In this document: positions 14,492 through 17,720 of the stretch, one piece after another
Layout of the letters: every line of letters starts with the position of its first letter
How positions within the stretch are numbered: position 1 is the first letter of the stretch
Assembly: GCA_002378975.1 (NCBI GenBank)
Contig: DFST01000169.1
Span: forward strand, 8,785 to 26,504
Length of the DNA: 17,720 bases
Reading direction: 5' to 3'
Source of the DNA: Chitinophagaceae bacterium UBA3430
Lineage (GTDB): Bacteria; Bacteroidota; Bacteroidia; Chitinophagales; Chitinophagaceae
The notes under the pieces: generated by a model
The model's database searches: none
What the model saw: only the letters and a program-made list of their open reading frames with translations
What the model was told of the DNA's origin: nothing
Made by a program: the position numbers and the translations under genes

Positions 14492-14521
14492 CAAAACTAC
14501 CGAAATGGAACGGCGACACAA
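14492..14521 (-). promoter_or_regulatory. Promoter of the thiolase gene
   Basis: On the - strand, TTG (plus 14519-14521), a 19-base spacer and TAGTTTTG (plus 14492-14499) match the Bacteroidota consensus without mismatch. The ATG at 14472 follows 19 bases after the box, giving a leader of about 15 bases. The promoter overlaps the upstream region of the divergent pyrD gene, so the two may influence each other. Confidence 0.7.
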
Positions 14522-14537
14522 TGGAACCCAAGTATGG

Positions 14538-14545
14538 TATCTTTG
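14538..14545 (+). promoter_or_regulatory. Candidate -7 promoter box (TATCTTTG) of pyrD-terC
   Basis: TATCTTTG matches TAnnTTTG exactly and ends 6 bases before the pyrD ATG at 14552. No TTG/TTTG is seen at 19-21 bases upstream, so the upstream element is missing or degenerate. A transcript starting about 4-7 bases after the box would begin at or just before the ATG. Confidence 0.45.
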
Positions 14546-14551
14546 TGATGC

Positions 14552-15580
14552 ATGTATCCCCTCCTACGCAGCATTCTGTTCCAATTGCCAGCTGAACGTG
14601 CCCATGCAATCTCGATGACCGGTTTACGCTGGGCTTGTAATTTGGCACCCCTGCGCCTTTTGTTGCGCTTAATTTTTCGTCCCACCGATGCCCCCATCCG
14701 CCTTCTTGGCCTGTCTTTTCGACATCGGGTAGGTCTGGCCGCGGGGTTTGACAAGAACGCTAAATATCTACGAGAATTGGAAACGATCGGTTTCAGCCAT
14801 GTTGAGATCGGAACCGTCACACCCATTGCGCAGTCGGGCAATCCCCTACCCCGTCTGTTCCGACTTCCAAAAGACCGGGCCTTAATCAACCGGATGGGAT
14901 TTAATAACGACGGACTGGACACCATTGTCCAACGCCTAAAATCTTGGAGGGGAAAGAATCCCGACTCCCAACTCATCATCGGGGGCAACATCGGCAAGAA
15001 CAAACAAACACCCAACGACAATGCATGGACCGACTACTTGCGTTGCTTCGAAGCCCTGCACCCATTCGTCGATTATTTCACGGTTAATGTGAGCTCTCCC
15101 AATACACCCGGGTTACGCGCGCTGCAGGAGCCGGAATCGCTAAAAAAGATCCTCACCACATTGCAAGAAGCAAACAAGAAATTCACGGCAAAAAAACCGA
15201 TCCTCTTGAAGATCGCACCGGATCTGGAGAATGAAGCATTGGGGGAAGTGGTCGATCTGGCTATTTCAATCGATCTGGACGGACTGGTTATTGCAAATAC
15301 CACCTTGAGTCGCTCCGGCCTGAATACAAACCAAGCTGCCATCGAATCGATTGGACTGGGCGGATTAAGTGGAGCACCGCTTCGTCAACGAAGTATGGAA
15401 ATGGTGAAACAGGCCAGCACCCGGTTACAAGGCAAGATGCCCATCATTGCCAGTGGTGGGATCTTTACCCGCAGCGATGCGCAGGCGGCATTGGAAGCCG
15501 GAGCCAGCTTAGTACAAGTTTGGACGGGTTTTATTTACGAAGGACCGACCATTGTGAAAAAGATCACTAAATCAAACTGA
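14552..15580 (+). CDS. pyrD: Dihydroorotate dehydrogenase, class 2 (quinone-dependent)
   Basis: A 342-residue PyrD that oxidises dihydroorotate to orotate in pyrimidine synthesis, passing electrons through FMN to the quinone pool. The class 2 assignment rests on the N-terminal helical extension MYPLLRSILFQLPAERAHAI (1-20), which anchors it to the membrane, and on the following RLLGLSFRHRVGLAAGFDKN segment. NRMGFNNDG (about 112-120) and NVSSPNTPGLR (179-189) are conserved; S182 is the expected catalytic base of class 2 enzymes (class 1 uses Cys). FMN phosphate binding lies near IASGGIF and VQVWTGFIYEGP towards the C-terminus. The ATG at 14552 matches the family N-terminus; an out-of-frame ATG at 14548 overlaps it. 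The terC gene follows after 2 bases, so the pair is likely co-transcribed. Confidence 0.96.
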   Translation: MYPLLRSILFQLPAERAHAISMTGLRWACNLAPLRLLLRLIFRPTDAPIRLLGLSFRHRVGLAAGFDKNAKYLRELETIGFSHVEIGTVTPIAQSGNPLPRLFRLPKDRALINRMGFNNDGLDTIVQRLKSWRGKNPDSQLIIGGNIGKNKQTPNDNAWTDYLRCFEALHPFVDYFTVNVSSPNTPGLRALQEPESLKKILTTLQEANKKFTAKKPILLKIAPDLENEALGEVVDLAISIDLDGLVIANTTLSRSGLNTNQAAIESIGLGGLSGAPLRQRSMEMVKQASTRLQGKMPIIASGGIFTRSDAQAALEAGASLVQVWTGFIYEGPTIVKKITKSN

Positions 15581-15582
15581 AC

Positions 15583-16359
15583 ATGGAATACTTGCTTACG
15601 ACCGAAAGCTTGATCAGTTTCCTAATCCTGACCTTACTGGAAGTCGTATTGGGAATAGACAACGTGATCTTTGTCAGTTTGATCATGAACCGATTGCAAA
15701 AGGACTCAGACCGCAAACGCGCCAAACGCTGGTGGATGGTGTTGGGTATTGCCAGCCGCAGCGTTTTGTTGGTCGGATTGGGATGGCTGCTCGCACAAAA
15801 AGGAAAAGCCTTGTTTTACATCGGCGTCAAGCCGATCGACCTGGCTAGTTTAGTCATGTTGTTGGGAGGATTGTTCCTGATGTATAAGGCCGTCAAAGAG
15901 ATCCATGCCAAATTGGAAGGCGCTGAACACGTAGCGACCTCCGGAAAGAAAAATGGGCTGGGCTTCACACAAGCGTTGTTTCAAATCCTATTGATCGACG
16001 CTGTTTTTTCTTTTGACAGCATCTTGACCGCGGGTGGAACCGCTAAACACATAGAGATCATGATCGCTGCTGTAGTCGTAGCCATGATCCTCATGTTCTC
16101 CTTCAACAATTACATTTCCGAATTCATTCACCAACACCCGACACTCAAAATGCTGGCATTGTCCTTTCTGGTGATGATCGGACTTAGTCTGGTGATTGAA
16201 GGCTGGGACTACGAATCGGCTGAACAACTCAAGTTGAAGAACTACATCTATTTCGGCATGGCATTCTCCTTTGTGGTGGAGATATTGAATATGAACATGC
16301 GAAAAAAAGTGGCAGGCAAGCCGGTTGAACTGCATGAGCCTACCTTGCCCAAGGAATAA
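15583..16359 (+). CDS. TerC family integral membrane protein
   Basis: A 258-residue TerC-family protein with about seven hydrophobic segments. The two inverted-repeat halves each carry acidic membrane motifs: LEVVLGIDNV with E20, D26 and N27, and ILLIDAVFSFDS with D139, D145 and S146. Family knowledge: TerC proteins are named from tellurite resistance, but recent work on relatives supports metal (manganese) export linked to metallation of secreted enzymes; applying this here is inference. No Ter-cluster genes are present, so tellurite resistance is not suggested. No CBS or transporter-associated C-terminal domain is attached, which makes it the short form. The gene starts 2 bases after pyrD and converges on rsmE with 4 bases between stops. 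Confidence 0.9.
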   Translation: MEYLLTTESLISFLILTLLEVVLGIDNVIFVSLIMNRLQKDSDRKRAKRWWMVLGIASRSVLLVGLGWLLAQKGKALFYIGVKPIDLASLVMLLGGLFLMYKAVKEIHAKLEGAEHVATSGKKNGLGFTQALFQILLIDAVFSFDSILTAGGTAKHIEIMIAAVVVAMILMFSFNNYISEFIHQHPTLKMLALSFLVMIGLSLVIEGWDYESAEQLKLKNYIYFGMAFSFVVEILNMNMRKKVAGKPVELHEPTLPKE

Positions 16360-16363
16360 TTAG

Positions 16364-17071
16364 TCAATGCTTTTGCAAGCGTAGCCAAGTGGCACCTACT
16401 ACACCGGCTGTTTCTGTACGCAAGCGTGTTTCGCCCAATTGTACGGGCTGAAATCCGGCTGCACTTGCCAAGGCGATCTCTTCGGGTGTAAAGTCACCTT
16501 CGGGACCGATCATCAATCCGACAGCTTCAGACAAAGTCAATTGTGAAATCGGCGTACGTTCCGTTTCTGTACAATGGGCGATCAAGCGTTGCAGTGAACA
16601 TGCCTGCCAGTCTTTGACCAACGTGGTGTAAGCGACTGGCTCTTCGATCTGGGGCAACCACACCTGTTGACTTTGCAACATGGCCGCAACGGCGACTTGG
16701 CGTAGGCGATCGATGCGCAATCGATCTTTTTCCGTGCGTTGGGTCCGTATCGGAATGATCCGCTGTACGCCCAACTCCGTTGCCTTCTCGATAAACCACT
16801 CAAATCGGCTAGCATTTTTTACCGGCGCGATGGCGATCTGGATCAATCGGCCGGCTGGTTTTTGAGCTGTGCGTTCAAGTACTTCAAGTGTGCATGATCT
16901 TTTGGAAACGGCCAGAAGCTTTCCATGCACCAACTGACCAAGTCCATCGGTCAAGTTTAGCTCCTCACCCTCTTCCATCCGGAGTACCTGTGCTACATGA
17001 TGGCTGGTATCCGCATCGAGTTCCAAGGTGGGGCCTCCCAATAAGGTATGGCAATAGAAAAACGGAAGCAT
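16364..17071 (-). CDS. rsmE: 16S rRNA (uracil-1498-N3)-methyltransferase RsmE
   Basis: A 235-residue SPOUT-class methyltransferase that methylates N3 of U1498 in 16S rRNA using S-adenosylmethionine. The N-terminal PUA-like domain (about 1-70) contains the typical 'HHVAQVLRMEEGEEL' segment (24-38). The catalytic SPOUT domain shows FEWFIEKATELGV (90-102), the SAM-binding knot with IGPEGDF (188-194), and LGETRLRTETA (212-222), all highly characteristic of RsmE. Length is normal. The ATG at 17071 follows the dnaB stop codon after one base, so it is almost certainly co-transcribed with dnaB; I see no promoter of its own. Confidence 0.95.
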   Translation of the reverse strand: MLPFFYCHTLLGGPTLELDADTSHHVAQVLRMEEGEELNLTDGLGQLVHGKLLAVSKRSCTLEVLERTAQKPAGRLIQIAIAPVKNASRFEWFIEKATELGVQRIIPIRTQRTEKDRLRIDRLRQVAVAAMLQSQQVWLPQIEEPVAYTTLVKDWQACSLQRLIAHCTETERTPISQLTLSEAVGLMIGPEGDFTPEEIALASAAGFQPVQLGETRLRTETAGVVGATWLRLQKH

Positions 17072-17072
17072 A

Positions 17073-17720
17073 TTAAAAATCAGGTTCCTCTTCTCCGGGT
17101 TCGTTCATGCGACTCGGTGTTTGCAAGAATACTTTTGCTTGACCTTGATCGTCGATTCCGTTAACGGGCTTCCAATTAGGGGCAAAGCCACTTGAATATC
17201 CGCCACCCCCATCCTGTTCATCCACGAATTTCTGGATGTGAAGCAAGGCGCGAAGTCGAATATTTTCCAAGGCTCCATTCCGGTGCTTGGCGATCTTGAC
17301 GAACGTATCGCCGCGGTTACTATCACCGTTCTCATCCATGGTGACTTCATAATATTCAGGACGATATAGGAACATTACCAGATCGGCATCTTGTTCGATC
17401 GCACCGGATTCACGCAGGTCACTCAGTTGCGGCATTTTGGTACCATCTTTAGCTGCACCACGTGTTTCAACGGCACGACTCAATTGAGAGAGCGCAATGA
17501 TGGGAACGCCCAGTTCCTTCGCCAGTGCTTTCAGGTTTCGGGAAATATTACTGATCTCCTGCTCACGGTTGCTGCTGCGATTTTCACCAGTTCCACTCAT
17601 CAACTGCAAATAGTCGATGATGATCAAGCCGATGTTGTGCTTGTTCTTCAACCGGCGACACTTGGCCCGCAATTCAAAAATGTTCAGAGCCGGGGTATCA
17701 TCGATGAAAAGCGGCGCTTG
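17073..17720 (-). CDS. dnaB: Replicative DNA helicase DnaB, C-terminal part (5' truncated by window end)
   Basis: The frame is open to the last base of the window: the - strand reads QAPLFIDDTPALNIFELRAK from base 17720, a typical DnaB stretch just after the Walker A region. About 215 residues of the RecA-like C-terminal domain are visible: Walker B IGLIIIDYLQLM, then 'NREQEISNISRNLKALAKEL', the H3/H4 segments PIIALSQLSRAVE and LSDLRESGAIEQDAD, and VKIAKHRNG with the arginine-finger/DNA-loop region. The helicase unwinds DNA ahead of the replisome as a hexamer. The C-terminal tail after VDE is Gly- and acid-rich (GGGGYSSG, then GEEEPDF). No intein is visible in this part. An internal TTG at 17672 is not the start; the gene begins outside the window. 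Confidence 0.95.
   Translation of the reverse strand, partial: QAPLFIDDTPALNIFELRAKCRRLKNKHNIGLIIIDYLQLMSGTGENRSSNREQEISNISRNLKALAKELGVPIIALSQLSRAVETRGAAKDGTKMPQLSDLRESGAIEQDADLVMFLYRPEYYEVTMDENGDSNRGDTFVKIAKHRNGALENIRLRALLHIQKFVDEQDGGGGYSSGFAPNWKPVNGIDDQGQAKVFLQTPSRMNEPGEEEPDF

Noticed and set aside
16357..16385. GCTT-TTGC-AAGC hairpin after terC as a terminator
   Set aside because: Only a 4-bp stem with no T-run, and it lies in the rsmE coding end.
1..17720. tRNA, rRNA, CRISPR arrays, insertion sequences or prophage genes
   Set aside because: I looked for regular short repeats, transposase-like proteins, terminal inverted repeats and cloverleaf-like intergenic stretches and saw none; the gaps are too short to hold most of them.

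Overview
The window comes from a member of the phylum Bacteroidota, most likely of the Chitinophagaceae/Chitinophagales type. Three things point there: a DUF1501 protein with a type IX secretion (T9SS) C-terminal sorting domain, a TonB-dependent receptor with an N-terminal carboxypeptidase-like domain, and Bacteroidota promoter boxes (TAnnTTTG, some with an upstream TTG/TTTG) in place of sigma70 -10/-35 elements and Shine-Dalgarno sites. Base composition is balanced (about 50% GC by eye). Nearly every base is coding and no intergenic gap exceeds about 120 bp. I see no tRNA, rRNA, CRISPR array, insertion sequence or prophage.

Layout, left half. Positions 1-6368 are all on the + strand: the 3' end of a MutS-related ATPase gene, a secreted M1 metallopeptidase (ATGA overlap), a YifB/ComM-type AAA+ ATPase, a family 25 glycosyltransferase, an ABC exporter and a single-domain rhodanese. 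The last three are nearly contiguous and probably one transcript. Positions 6371-9263 are on the - strand: a ZnuD-like TonB-dependent receptor followed by a small DUF2721 membrane protein.

Right half. Positions 9316-13177 (-) form an operon in the order DUF1800 protein, DUF1501 protein with a T9SS tail, and a lipoprotein joining a SprB-like beta domain to a c-type cytochrome domain. A thiolase gene (-) and the pyrD-terC pair (+) diverge from a 79-bp promoter region. At the right edge (-) is the 3' part of the replicative helicase gene dnaB, followed one base later by rsmE.

Most of this is core metabolism and housekeeping. Two parts stand out. The first is the DUF1800/DUF1501/cytochrome-lipoprotein operon, which looks like an uncharacterised envelope or surface system with a haem component. 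The second is a 40-bp interrupted palindrome lying exactly across the promoter of the TonB receptor, a strong candidate for a repressor operator. In addition, three genes (yifB, the glycosyltransferase, pyrD) have a -7 box ending only 4-6 bases before the start codon, which predicts leaderless or almost leaderless transcripts.
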